Positions 1-6,222 of a DNA stretch of 9,989 nt are shown here, piece after piece; the first letter of the stretch is position 1, and the number at the start of each line of letters is the position of its first letter. The position numbers were made by a program, and so were the translations under genes. This stretch comes from Chloroflexota bacterium (GTDB lineage Bacteria; Chloroflexota; Anaerolineae; Anaerolineales; Anaerolineaceae), in assembly GCA_029777225.1 (NCBI GenBank), contig JAKOSR010000198.1, positions 1 to 9,989 on the forward strand. Reading direction: 5' to 3'. The notes under the pieces are model-generated. The model worked only from the letters and a program-made list of their open reading frames with translations, did not search any database and was not told the DNA's origin.

Positions 1-391
1 TGGAGGAAAAGCCTCCGCCTGACAGGGGTAGCCTATATGCCACTCGCATTCCACATACCTGTAAGGAGTTTCCCAATACGTAAGGACGCCAGTTGATTAC
101 ATAGCTTTTGTTTATTGTATCCGCTACGTCCCCAATGTAGGCGCTCAATTCCGTATTGTACCCAATGGTATGTCCAAATGGAAGCGCAACTATATCATCC
201 AGAGCGCCAGCGTCAGTGTAAGTAGTAATCCAGGCATACCCCATCGCGAGCGCGTTAATGTCATTATTTTCTGTTGCAGTGAATTCTGCTTTTGCCATTG
301 GCGTGGTACTAAAGGCGAGCAACGAACAAAGCATCACCGTCGCCAATAGTAGCAAGAATGGCCGTTTCAAAAACGAGATCTTCTTATTCAT
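1..391 (-). CDS. Exported protein of unknown function, short paralogue (3' end cut by window edge)
   Basis: An open frame of 130 codons runs from ATG at 391 to the left edge without a stop. An excellent ribosome binding site (AGGAGGTG, 403 to 396) lies four bases upstream. Residues 1-35 look like a signal peptide: basic MNKK start, hydrophobic run LLLLATVML, and a likely signal peptidase I site after AKA. The mature part starts EFTATENNDIN, and residues 53-122 align without gaps with the last 70 residues of the next gene upstream (34 identities counted by eye), including SYVxNWRP, LG, CG and RVAYxLP. The upstream protein stops right after LP; this one continues LSGGGFSS to the edge. It lacks the linker and the first half of the domain region of its neighbour. 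No known family is recognised. The 29-base gap to the neighbour implies an operon and an origin by duplication. Confidence 0.85.
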   Translation of the reverse strand, partial: MNKKISFLKRPFLLLLATVMLCSLLAFSTTPMAKAEFTATENNDINALAMGYAWITTYTDAGALDDIVALPFGHTIGYNTELSAYIGDVADTINKSYVINWRPYVLGNSLQVCGMRVAYRLPLSGGGFSS

Positions 392-395
392 GGGT

Positions 396-403
396 CACCT
401 CCT
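396..403 (-). promoter_or_regulatory. Ribosome binding site of the short exported paralogue
   Basis: AGGAGGTG on the minus strand, separated by ACCC from the ATG at 391. It is a near-perfect Shine-Dalgarno sequence. It shows that the frame open to the left edge is a real gene start and gives the short paralogue its own translation signal in the 29-base gap after the upstream gene. Confidence 0.85.
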
Positions 404-420
404 GATAGCTGTCATGGTTG

Positions 421-1293
421 TCATGGCAGCATGTAAGCAACCCGCAGGCCACAAAGCATCATTGTAGAACCCAATTGATTTGGCCTCCAGTTTAGCACAT
501 ACGAATAGTTCACACTATCGACGACATGACTCGCTAAATCGCTCAAATTTGTCCCATAGCCCGCGGTTCCTAGCGACGTTACACCGCTGACATCCGCTAA
601 TGACCCCTCATCATTGTACCGTGTCACCCAGGCTTGGCTGTTGCTTGTGCTGGTGTCATAGTAATAGATACGCAGGTAATCAATCCTGGCACCATTTGGT
701 ATATCCAGGTGAATATTGAATACCGTTGCTGTCGCGCCGGATGACAGGTAAAGGCAACCGCCAGAGCTACTGTTTCCCCAGTTAACCGAGCTATCCCGCG
801 GCCTCAACGCTGACCCAGCCGCGCGAAAGTAGTAATAACCGGTCCAGTTGGGATCAACATCCGCTCCAGCTTGATCCGGAGTCCTGGCATCAGGGGCAGA
901 TTCGGGAACCATCGCATCCCAGTTTATTGCTTCTACCTCTTGCTCACCGCTTGGGACTAGGTCCACTTCAATCGTCTCAGGAATTGGGCCAGCGTATCCG
1001 TTATCATCCGGTTGCGGTTCAGCCAACTTGGCCTGTACTTCAGTTTGAACCATGTCTCCCTCGGCACTGGGTGCGCCAATGACTTGCTGCACGGCAGGCT
1101 GTTCCGCTCCAGGTTGGCCTTCGTCCGCGTAATTACCCAGCTTATCCGGCTGGGTTAGCGCCTGGGGTTCAACCCCGGTTTCCGAAGACCAGGGCCAGTC
1201 AATGTCTGAAGCCATCGCGGCAGCAGTTAAACCAAGCAATCCAATCATCACCAGGATTACAATCCAAGTGACCTTCCTTAATGCCAACTTCAT
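421..1293 (-). CDS. Exported protein of unknown function with acidic linker and C-terminal beta-rich domain
   Basis: This 290-residue protein starts at an ATG preceded by AAAGGAGG. Residues 1-29 form a signal peptide with basic N-terminus, hydrophobic core IVILVMIGLLGL and a cleavage site after AMA. Residues about 30-148 are a low-complexity linker rich in Pro, Glu, Asp and Gln, probably disordered. Residues about 150-290 look like a compact beta-sandwich: alternating aromatic and polar strands (GYYYFRAAG, IDYLRIYYYD, SYVLNWRP, CGLRVAYMLP). Two cysteines, C180 and C281, are the only ones after the signal peptide and could form a disulphide. The last 70 residues match the short paralogue immediately downstream. 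I do not recognise a named family. An extracellular or surface role is inferred from the signal peptide only; a carbohydrate- or partner-binding module is possible but not shown. The gene is probably transcribed from the promoter near 1375-1403 together with its neighbour. Confidence 0.9.
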   Translation of the reverse strand: MKLALRKVTWIVILVMIGLLGLTAAAMASDIDWPWSSETGVEPQALTQPDKLGNYADEGQPGAEQPAVQQVIGAPSAEGDMVQTEVQAKLAEPQPDDNGYAGPIPETIEVDLVPSGEQEVEAINWDAMVPESAPDARTPDQAGADVDPNWTGYYYFRAAGSALRPRDSSVNWGNSSSGGCLYLSSGATATVFNIHLDIPNGARIDYLRIYYYDTSTSNSQAWVTRYNDEGSLADVSGVTSLGTAGYGTNLSDLASHVVDSVNYSYVLNWRPNQLGSTMMLCGLRVAYMLP

Positions 1294-1374
1294 TTTGAGC
1301 CTCCTTTTTGGTCTAAATAGTCAGTATGGTTTCTATTTATTTTTATTGAACTGTGGACGCTTATTCTATTAATG

Positions 1375-1403
1375 ATAGTACAAGATTTTATGAGTAAATA
1401 CAA
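1375..1403 (-). promoter_or_regulatory. Possible promoter for the exported-protein pair
   Basis: On the minus strand TTGTAT (1403-1398), a 17-base spacer and TACTAT (1380-1375) resemble sigma-70 -35 and -10 boxes, in the most AT-rich part of the gap. The leader to the ATG at 1293 would be about 75 bases. The match is only moderate (3 of 6 and 4 of 6), and AT-rich DNA gives such matches by chance. Confidence 0.3.
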
Positions 1404-1543
1404 GTCTTTTTTCTTGTTATTTATCAAAAAATACTCGAAAATTTTCCATGAATACGTCAATCAATAGGTGAAATGGCGTCCTTGCCAGGGGCAGAATTCA
1501 ATCCTTGGGTAAATACTTCGATGGTATTGATTAGGTTTTTGGC

Positions 1544-1572
1544 TTGTCGCGTTAGGGTGAATATGATAGAAT
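1544..1572 (+). promoter_or_regulatory. Promoter of the tRNA locus
   Basis: TTGTCG (1544-1549), a 17-base spacer and TAGAAT (1567-1572) form a good sigma-70 type promoter on the plus strand. Transcription would start near 1579, just ahead of the tRNA-Leu-like fragment and about 60 bases before tRNA-Val. The short distance to the tRNA-like fragment suggests that it once was the first gene of the unit. Confidence 0.5.
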
Positions 1573-1583
1573 AGCGAAACTTC

Positions 1584-1638
1584 GCGAGGGAAGTGGTCGA
1601 GATTGGTAGACCAGGCCCATCCGTGAAGAAATACTTAT
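1584..1638 (+). pseudogene. Degenerate tRNA-Leu-like 5' fragment
   Basis: GCGAGGGAAGTGG followed by GAGATTGGTAGACC resembles the acceptor strand and D-arm of a bacterial tRNA-Leu, where an element of the type AAATTGGTAGACGC is typical. After about 30 bases the likeness ends: no anticodon arm, long variable arm, T-arm or matching acceptor 3' strand follows before tRNA-Val begins at 1639. It is best read as the remnant of a lost tRNA gene between promoter and tRNA-Val, or as a leader sequence with chance likeness. Confidence 0.3.
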
Positions 1639-1740
<102 letters not shown>

Positions 1741-1747
1741 TGTTTTT

Positions 1748-1818
1748 CCCCGGTTCACATCCGAGCCCTCTGCGAGGGTGCTGCGCGAAGGTTCGGAGGT
1801 TCGAGCCCTCTCGCGCCC
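1748..1818 (+). pseudogene. Scrambled partial tRNA-Val copy
   Basis: After the first terminator, pieces of the same tRNA recur out of order. CGGTTCACATCCG (1751-1763) copies anticodon-arm bases 1668-1680. CGAGCCCTCT (1762-1771) copies part of the T-arm (1696-1705). Then about 17 unrelated bases follow, and the exact repeat starts at 1789 (variable region, T-arm, acceptor 3' strand to 1818). The acceptor 5' strand and D-arm are missing, so no functional tRNA can form. GCGCG (1783-1787) can however pair with CGCGC (1812-1816), stacking on the intact T-arm as a tRNA-like minihelix. Confidence 0.75.
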
Positions 1819-1846
1819 ACTCAACTCCCTGGAAACAGGGAGTTTT
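1789..1846 (+). repeat. 58-bp direct repeat, copy 2
   Basis: Exact copy of 1683-1740, holding the tRNA-Val 3' part and the terminator stem-loop. Identity stops after TTTT: copy 1 goes on with TGTTTTT and copy 2 with AGATTATTTG. Such a duplicated tRNA 3' end can be a footprint of integration at a tRNA gene or of a simple tandem duplication. Confidence 0.95.
1823..1846 (+). terminator. Second copy of the tRNA terminator hairpin
   Basis: The same nine-pair hairpin with GAAA loop as at 1717-1738, here with only a short T tail (TTTTAGATTATTTG). It would act as a backup terminator before the 3' end of the convergent glycosyltransferase gene at 1892. Read on the minus strand it has no T tail, so it is unlikely to serve that gene. 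Confidence 0.7.
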
Positions 1847-1891
1847 AGATTATTTGTGATTCAATGCATGGAATTACCCCATCTGGCAGGC

Positions 1892-2764
1892 TTAGCCAAA
1901 CAACTTACTCACCCAGGCACGCGCCACAGAAATAGCCAGCTTGAAGGCCATGGCGGCGTAGTAAAACCAGTTAAACAAGAAAAAATGTTCACGAGCAAAG
2001 TGTTTCCGATAATACCGAAAGTACGAGCGGTGCCACTCAAAAATGGAGCGGGTGTTTTGCGTCTTGCTGCCGCCTTCGCCGCCAAAATGGGTAATCTGCG
2101 AAATTGGGACGTACATCACCTTCCAGCCCTTCTGCCGGGCCCGCAGGCAGTAGTCACTGTCTTCCTGGTAGGCAAAAAACTGCTCATCAAAATCCCCCAC
2201 CTGCTCCCAGGTGCTCCTGCGCAAAAACATGCAGGACCCGGATACAGCTTTTACCTCCGCGATTTCATCCTCGGGCAACCAGGCCTGCAGGTAACCGTTG
2301 AGCGCCTGGTTACGCGGAAAAAGCCGGCCAAGTTTGAAAAAGTAACCAAAAACTTCCACCGGCTTTGCCTCCCCGCGCCGGGACTGCCTCTGAAAACTTC
2401 CGTCACCATTCAGCACTTTGGGGATGCTGATGCCCACATCGGGGTGTTCACGCAGGAATTCCACCTGGGGAGTGATGGCATCTTGGTCCAGATGGGTATC
2501 AGGGTTGAGGATGAGGAAGAATTCTCCTTGGGCGACATGCAGCGCCTGGTTGGTGGGTCGCGAAAAGCCAAGATTACTTTCATTACAGATGAGATGGATT
2601 TCAGGATGGTCTTGGGTCAACATTTCGACAGTGCCATCCTTTGAGCCATTATCCACGACAATGATTTCGTAAGAAATCCGTGGTTGGTGGCGTTCAATGG
2701 AACTAAGACATTCGCGCAGGAAGTCTCTGGCATTCAGCGTTGGTATGCAGATACTTAAATCCAT
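1892..2764 (-). CDS. Family 2 glycosyltransferase (rhamnosyltransferase-like)
   Basis: The 290-residue protein has a GT2 (GT-A fold) domain over about residues 1-230. It shows LSICIPTLNA at the N-terminus for nucleotide-sugar binding, IIVVDNGSKDGT (residues 34-45), the acidic metal-binding motif LNPDT (86-90), and FAYQEDSDYCLRAR (197-210) with the likely catalytic acid pair. This arrangement is that of WbbL-type rhamnosyltransferases, which add a sugar to a cell-envelope glycan on the cytoplasmic face. A hydrophobic helix at about 262-284 probably attaches it to the membrane. The frame is open back to 2923, but those residues do not look like GT2 and overlap malZ; the ATG at 2764 puts the conserved strand at residue 2, with a TATAAT box just upstream. 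No clear Shine-Dalgarno sequence is seen. Donor and acceptor cannot be told from sequence. Confidence 0.9.
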   Translation of the reverse strand: MDLSICIPTLNARDFLRECLSSIERHQPRISYEIIVVDNGSKDGTVEMLTQDHPEIHLICNESNLGFSRPTNQALHVAQGEFFLILNPDTHLDQDAITPQVEFLREHPDVGISIPKVLNGDGSFQRQSRRGEAKPVEVFGYFFKLGRLFPRNQALNGYLQAWLPEDEIAEVKAVSGSCMFLRRSTWEQVGDFDEQFFAYQEDSDYCLRARQKGWKVMYVPISQITHFGGEGGSKTQNTRSIFEWHRSYFRYYRKHFAREHFFLFNWFYYAAMAFKLAISVARAWVSKLFG

Positions 2765-2795
2765 GTCGGACCCAGTTTCACAATTGGTTGATTGC

Positions 2796-2825
2796 ATTAT
2801 AACCCGACGAGTAATGACCGCGCAA
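2796..2825 (-). promoter_or_regulatory. Likely promoter of the glycosyltransferase gene
   Basis: On the minus strand TTGCGC (2825-2820), an 18-base spacer and a perfect TATAAT (2801-2796) lie in the 64-base gap after malZ. Transcription from near 2789 would give a leader of about 25 bases before the ATG at 2764. It would also exclude the upstream start codons of the longer frame, which supports the shorter start. Confidence 0.45.
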
Positions 2826-2828
2826 AGC

Positions 2829-4709
2829 CTAAAGAACCGCCATCCAGATTTCGCCGCCGCGTGGAAGCACCGCGCAGCGCAGTTTGCCATGCTGAGCCTG
2901 GGCTTCAAGCCCGGTAAACACACCCCTCAAGCGATATTCGTGGCTTGGCTGCTGAGAAGGCAGGTCAACAGTCACACACTCCAACGGGTCTTTCCCCCGG
3001 TTGGCAGTCACAATCAGGCTTTCTTCCCCCAGGAAACGCTGGTAGACCAGGGTGTCCGGCCCATAATCCAACACCTGGAAAGCGCCTTTGATGAGCGCGT
3101 TGCTGCTCTTGCGCAGGGCAATCAATTTCTGGTAGAAGCCAAACAACTCCATGTCCCACTTGCCCCTGTTCCAAGGCATGCAATTGCGTGAGCCGAAGCC
3201 CGGCTCGTTCATCAGCCCCAACTCGTCGCCGTAATACACACAGGGAACGCCCGGGAAGGTGAACTGCACGATGGCAGCCAGGCGCAACAGGTCCTTATCC
3301 CCTTCCAGGCTGGTCAACACCCTGGCGGTATCGTGGCTGTCCAGCACGTTGAACTGGGTTAGCGCGATGGCCCAGGGTATGGCGGCCAGGTTTTCCAGCC
3401 AGGATTGGACCATGGTGGCGGTTTCCCAACGGTTGCCGGCCACAAGGTCGTTTTTCCAGCCTATCGCGTCCGCCCGGAACGGCCGCAACCAATGCAACAG
3501 TGGGTCACAGAAGCCGGCATAGTTCATCACGCCATCCCAACCATCGCCTTGCAGCTGTGTTGTGGCGTCAAAGAAGTTCTCTCCAAAGATGTATGCATCC
3601 GGCCGGGTCTGTTTCACGGCCGCGCGGATTCCGCGTACAACCTCGGCGTTCAGCTGTTGCTGGTTATGCCGTCCGAGCATGTTGGCCACATCCACCCGCC
3701 AGCCATCAGCAAGAAATGGCTCCCTCAGCCAGCGGCGGAAAACGCTATCCTTGCCGGCATAAATAAGCTCCCGCAGCATCGCACTGGAATAATTGAGCTT
3801 GGGCAAAGTGCCGATGCCCATCCAGGAAGCATGACTCTTGTGCGCTTTATCGAAGAAGAAGTATTCTTTTTCAGGGCAGTTAGCGTCTTTTTGCGCGGAT
3901 TGGAACCAGGGATGCCCGGCCCCGCAGTGGTTGGGGACAATGTCCAAAACGTAGCGCATACCCTGTTCACGCAGGCTGGACGCGAGGTCGACCAGGGCCT
4001 GGTCGCCGCCCAAGGTCGGGTCGACGTGTTCATAGTCAATCACATCATAACGGTGGTTCGTCCAGCCGGTGAATATGGGGTTAAGGTACAGCGCGTTAAC
4101 CCCCAGCTCCTCGAGATAATCCATTTTTTGGCGGATTCCTGGCAGGTCGCCGCCGTAAAACGGCCAGAAACCTGTTACCACCGGCGGCTCCTGGCCCCAG
4201 GGCAGGGTCAGGCGCCGGAAGCCGCGATATGGGTCCGCGTCGCCAGTCGGGTCATTGGCCGGGTCGCCATTATAGAAACGGTCCGGGAAAACCTGGTAGA
4301 AAACGGTCCTTTCAAGCCAGGGGATTTCCGGCAGGTCTGCCAACAGTTTGAAATCAAACAACTCGAACGGAATGGCCTGGCCCACACCCAGCGCGTTTAG
4401 CCACCAAACCTGGTCTTCCGCGCACAGCCCAAACCGGTAGCTGACGCGGGGTTCATTCACAAGCAATGGCGCGGTCCATTCCCGCCATATTCCGCGGGCT
4501 TCGCGTGGTTGCATCGCGGTGAATTGCTGCTCGCCATTTGGAATGGTTCGCAGAATAATCTGTGACACGGGCGCGTCAATTGGAAGACGGAGCGCAATCT
4601 GGACCGTTTCGTCCAGTTTGGGGTGGGGATTGGAGACAAAATCAGGCGTTCCAAAATGACCAGCTCGCTGAGCCCAGTCCGGAGGGGTTGGTGGCATAAT
4701 AGGTTTCAT
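2829..4709 (-). CDS. malZ: MalZ-type maltodextrin glucosidase / neopullulanase-like GH13 enzyme
   Basis: This 626-residue enzyme hydrolyses alpha-1,4-glucosidic bonds of maltodextrins, probably in the cytoplasm since no signal peptide is seen. Residues 1-120 are an N-terminal beta-sandwich of the CBM34 type. The GH13 barrel begins at VFYQVFPDRF (136-145) and carries YGGDLPGI and ALYLNPIF, as in E. coli MalZ. Conserved region I is DIVPNH (256-261), region II GWRVDVANM with nucleophile D340, region III IFGENF with acid/base E377, and region IV LDSHDTAR with H459 and D460. All catalytic residues are present. The C-terminal beta domain spans about 540-626. The length is close to MalZ (about 600 residues). 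Neopullulanase or cyclomaltodextrinase activity is the main alternative. The ATG at 4709 is preferred over the one at 4697; neither has a strong ribosome binding site. Confidence 0.92.
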   Translation of the reverse strand: MKPIMPPTPPDWAQRAGHFGTPDFVSNPHPKLDETVQIALRLPIDAPVSQIILRTIPNGEQQFTAMQPREARGIWREWTAPLLVNEPRVSYRFGLCAEDQVWWLNALGVGQAIPFELFDFKLLADLPEIPWLERTVFYQVFPDRFYNGDPANDPTGDADPYRGFRRLTLPWGQEPPVVTGFWPFYGGDLPGIRQKMDYLEELGVNALYLNPIFTGWTNHRYDVIDYEHVDPTLGGDQALVDLASSLREQGMRYVLDIVPNHCGAGHPWFQSAQKDANCPEKEYFFFDKAHKSHASWMGIGTLPKLNYSSAMLRELIYAGKDSVFRRWLREPFLADGWRVDVANMLGRHNQQQLNAEVVRGIRAAVKQTRPDAYIFGENFFDATTQLQGDGWDGVMNYAGFCDPLLHWLRPFRADAIGWKNDLVAGNRWETATMVQSWLENLAAIPWAIALTQFNVLDSHDTARVLTSLEGDKDLLRLAAIVQFTFPGVPCVYYGDELGLMNEPGFGSRNCMPWNRGKWDMELFGFYQKLIALRKSSNALIKGAFQVLDYGPDTLVYQRFLGEESLIVTANRGKDPLECVTVDLPSQQPSHEYRLRGVFTGLEAQAQHGKLRCAVLPRGGEIWMAVL

Positions 4710-4718
4710 AGGGCTCTA

Positions 4719-4748
4719 ATAATACCAACAATTTCCCGCTCAGGTAAA
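4719..4748 (-). promoter_or_regulatory. Possible promoter of malZ in the divergent gap
   Basis: On the minus strand TTTACC (4748-4743), an 18-base spacer and TATTAT (4724-4719) resemble sigma-70 boxes. The predicted start, near 4712, is only two or three bases before the ATG at 4709, which would make the mRNA nearly leaderless and fits the lack of a good ribosome binding site. The -35 box overlaps TAAAAT (4745-4750), a possible plus-strand -10 box for the MazG gene, so the two directions may compete. Confidence 0.35.
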
Positions 4749-4776
4749 ATTGATTGGCGTCTTAAGTCACCCTTTT

Positions 4777-4782
4777 GGAGGT
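4777..4782 (+). promoter_or_regulatory. Ribosome binding site that sets the MazG start
   Basis: GGAGGT lies six bases upstream of the GTG at 4789. No such site precedes the TTG at 4750 that would give 13 more residues, so the GTG is the likely start. Confidence 0.85.
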
Positions 4783-4788
4783 CTTGCA

Positions 4789-5208
4789 GTGCAATTACAA
4801 CAGATACAGGCTTATTACCACGCCCGCGGGCTTTCCTGGCCAACACCCAGAAACGCCCTGCTGTTTTTCCTTTCTGAAGTTGGCGAGCTGGCCCAGGCCT
4901 ATCTCTGCCGGGAAGCGGACACACTCTCGGATGAAGATAAGGCTTTGTTGTCGGAGTTTTCCGCGCGCGGCCTCCAGGCGGACGAAATCGTCTCGCGCGT
5001 GCCGGGGTGGATACGCAACAACGACCGGGCCCGCAATGAAAACGTCATCCACGAGGCAGCGGATTGCGACATGATGCTTTCAGTCTTCCTGGAAGCATAC
5101 GCCGGCCTCTCCCCCGACGAAGCCCTGCTGGAAAAAATGTCCCTCAAGTTGGGATACCCCGCCCAAACTCTCCTTGGACCGGAAAAGGATGCCGATGGAA
5201 GCCATTGA
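4789..5208 (+). CDS. MazG-like nucleotide pyrophosphohydrolase
   Basis: The 139-residue all-alpha protein starts at GTG 4789 behind GGAGGT. It carries the MazG-type metal-binding motifs: LSEVGELAQAY with E30 and E33, and HEAADCDMM with E89, D92 and D94. The C-terminal part (LSPDEALLEKMSLKLGYP) matches the usual helix after the second motif. Members cleave nucleoside triphosphates to monophosphates and pyrophosphate in the cytoplasm, removing abnormal nucleotides or, in some cases, lowering ppGpp. The single domain is about the size of short MazG-like proteins rather than two-domain E. coli MazG. A stretch between the motifs (about residues 40-80) is longer than in minimal members. The next gene starts 14 bases before this stop, so the two are probably translationally coupled. 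The substrate is not predictable. Confidence 0.88.
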   Translation: MQLQQIQAYYHARGLSWPTPRNALLFFLSEVGELAQAYLCREADTLSDEDKALLSEFSARGLQADEIVSRVPGWIRNNDRARNENVIHEAADCDMMLSVFLEAYAGLSPDEALLEKMSLKLGYPAQTLLGPEKDADGSH

Positions 5209-6199
5209 GAAAAAGCGAGTCCTGGTTTTCCTGGGCTTTGCCTTCGGGATTGCCTGGCTCATAAGCCTGGCCATATTTCTTACGGGTGGCCTCGCGAACA
5301 GCCCCATCATCGTGCCCGAGCTTAACTTGAGCCTGGCCTCGGTTTTAATGGCCGTAGGTCTGATGTGGGCGCCCGGCTTGGCGAACCTGCTCACCCGGGC
5401 AATCACGCGTGAAGGCAAGGCCGATTTACATCTCAGGCCAGCCACCAACGAAAACTCGGGCAGATATTGGCTTTTAGCCTGGGTGTTGCCCGGGATACTG
5501 ACCATCCTTGGTGCTGTCCTGTTCTTCGGTTTGTTCCCGCGCTTTTATGACCCAAACCTTGGCGTCATCAGGGACCTCGTCAGCCAATCTCAGTCGGCCG
5601 GGCAATCCGTCAGCCTGACTCCCTGGCTGGTGGTTGCCGTCCAGGCCCTCCAGGCGCTGGCGCTGGCCCCAATCCTAAACGCCTTGTTTACGCTCGGGGA
5701 GGAATTTGGTTGGAGGGGCTACCTGTTACCCAAGCTGATGCCACTCGGTCCCCGAAGGGCTGTACTGCTCAGTGGGCTAATTTGGGGGGTGTGGCACTGG
5801 CCGGTCATCGCCATGGGGCACAATTATGGGCTTGATTACCCTGGCCATCCATGGCTGGGTATGGTAATTATGGTGGTCTTCTGCGTGGGGTCCGGTGCCA
5901 TTTTGGGTTGGCTCACAATTAAGGAAGGCAGCATATGGCCGGCTGTGATTGGACATGCCGCCATCAACGGCATCGCGGCGATTGGCCTGCTGGCCGTGCG
6001 CGGTACCCCCAGCACCTTACTCGGGCCCACCTCCGTGGGACTGGTTGGGGGGACCTTCTTTTGGCTGCTCGCGGCGCTTTTATTTATTCTGCCCTCCGCC
6101 TTCAAACCGGGCCAGGCCAAGCCACGTTGGGTTTCACAACCTATCGAAGAGGCCGGCGACGCAGCCAAAAGTCAGACGCGTTCTAAAGACGGTGCCTGA
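5195..6199 (+). CDS. CPBP-family intramembrane metalloprotease (CAAX prenyl protease 2-like)
   Basis: This 334-residue polytopic membrane protein has the CPBP (Abi, pfam02517) signature. Motif 1 is LGEEFGWRGYLLP with E169, E170 and R174; motif 2 is IWGVWHWPV with H201; motif 3 is GHAAINGIAA with H254 and N258. These are the putative zinc-binding and catalytic residues, and all are present. About seven or eight hydrophobic segments are visible, starting at residues 9-30, and the tail after residue 305 is hydrophilic. Bacterial members cleave membrane substrates or serve in bacteriocin self-immunity and stress response; the substrate here is unknown. The ATG at 5195 has AAGG six bases upstream; TTG 5174 and ATG 5189 are less suitable. 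It overlaps the MazG gene by 14 bases. It converges with the macro-domain gene, 23 bases beyond its end. Confidence 0.92.
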   Translation: MEAIEKKRVLVFLGFAFGIAWLISLAIFLTGGLANSPIIVPELNLSLASVLMAVGLMWAPGLANLLTRAITREGKADLHLRPATNENSGRYWLLAWVLPGILTILGAVLFFGLFPRFYDPNLGVIRDLVSQSQSAGQSVSLTPWLVVAVQALQALALAPILNALFTLGEEFGWRGYLLPKLMPLGPRRAVLLSGLIWGVWHWPVIAMGHNYGLDYPGHPWLGMVIMVVFCVGSGAILGWLTIKEGSIWPAVIGHAAINGIAAIGLLAVRGTPSTLLGPTSVGLVGGTFFWLLAALLFILPSAFKPGQAKPRWVSQPIEEAGDAAKSQTRSKDGA

Positions 6200-6222
6200 A
6201 ACACAACGCTTGGCTAATATGC

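Larger units (their letters stand above)
1294..1638. other. Intergenic region between divergent transcription units
   Basis: This gap of 345 bases is AT-rich, most clearly at 1320-1450, in contrast to the coding sequence around it. It holds a possible minus-strand promoter for the exported-protein pair, a plus-strand promoter for the tRNA locus, and a tRNA-Leu-like fragment, each listed separately. About 1440-1540 shows no gene, repeat or convincing structure to my eye. Confidence 0.6.

Noticed and set aside
2..16. GGAGG/CCTCC inverted repeat at the left edge as a terminator
   Set aside because: It lies in the open frame of the short exported paralogue, the stem has only five pairs, and the sequence beyond it is not available.
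1823..1844. Second tRNA hairpin as a terminator for the glycosyltransferase gene
   Set aside because: The stem is symmetric, but read on the minus strand it is followed by GAGTGGGCG rather than a T-run.
1778..2644. A 288-codon open frame on the plus strand
   Set aside because: It lies antisense to the well-supported glycosyltransferase gene and begins within the tRNA repeat. Its translation has no recognisable domain, so it is a shadow frame.
2765..2923. N-terminal extension of the glycosyltransferase by 53 residues
   Set aside because: The extension overlaps the end of malZ, does not resemble GT2 sequence, and a TATAAT box lies between it and the ATG at 2764.
3405..4400. A 331-codon open frame on the plus strand
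   Set aside because: It is antisense to malZ, whose catalytic motifs are all present. The long frame is explained by the codon bias of malZ.
4750..4788. TTG start for the MazG-like protein 13 codons upstream
   Set aside because: The ribosome binding site GGAGGT falls inside this stretch and is placed for GTG 4789.
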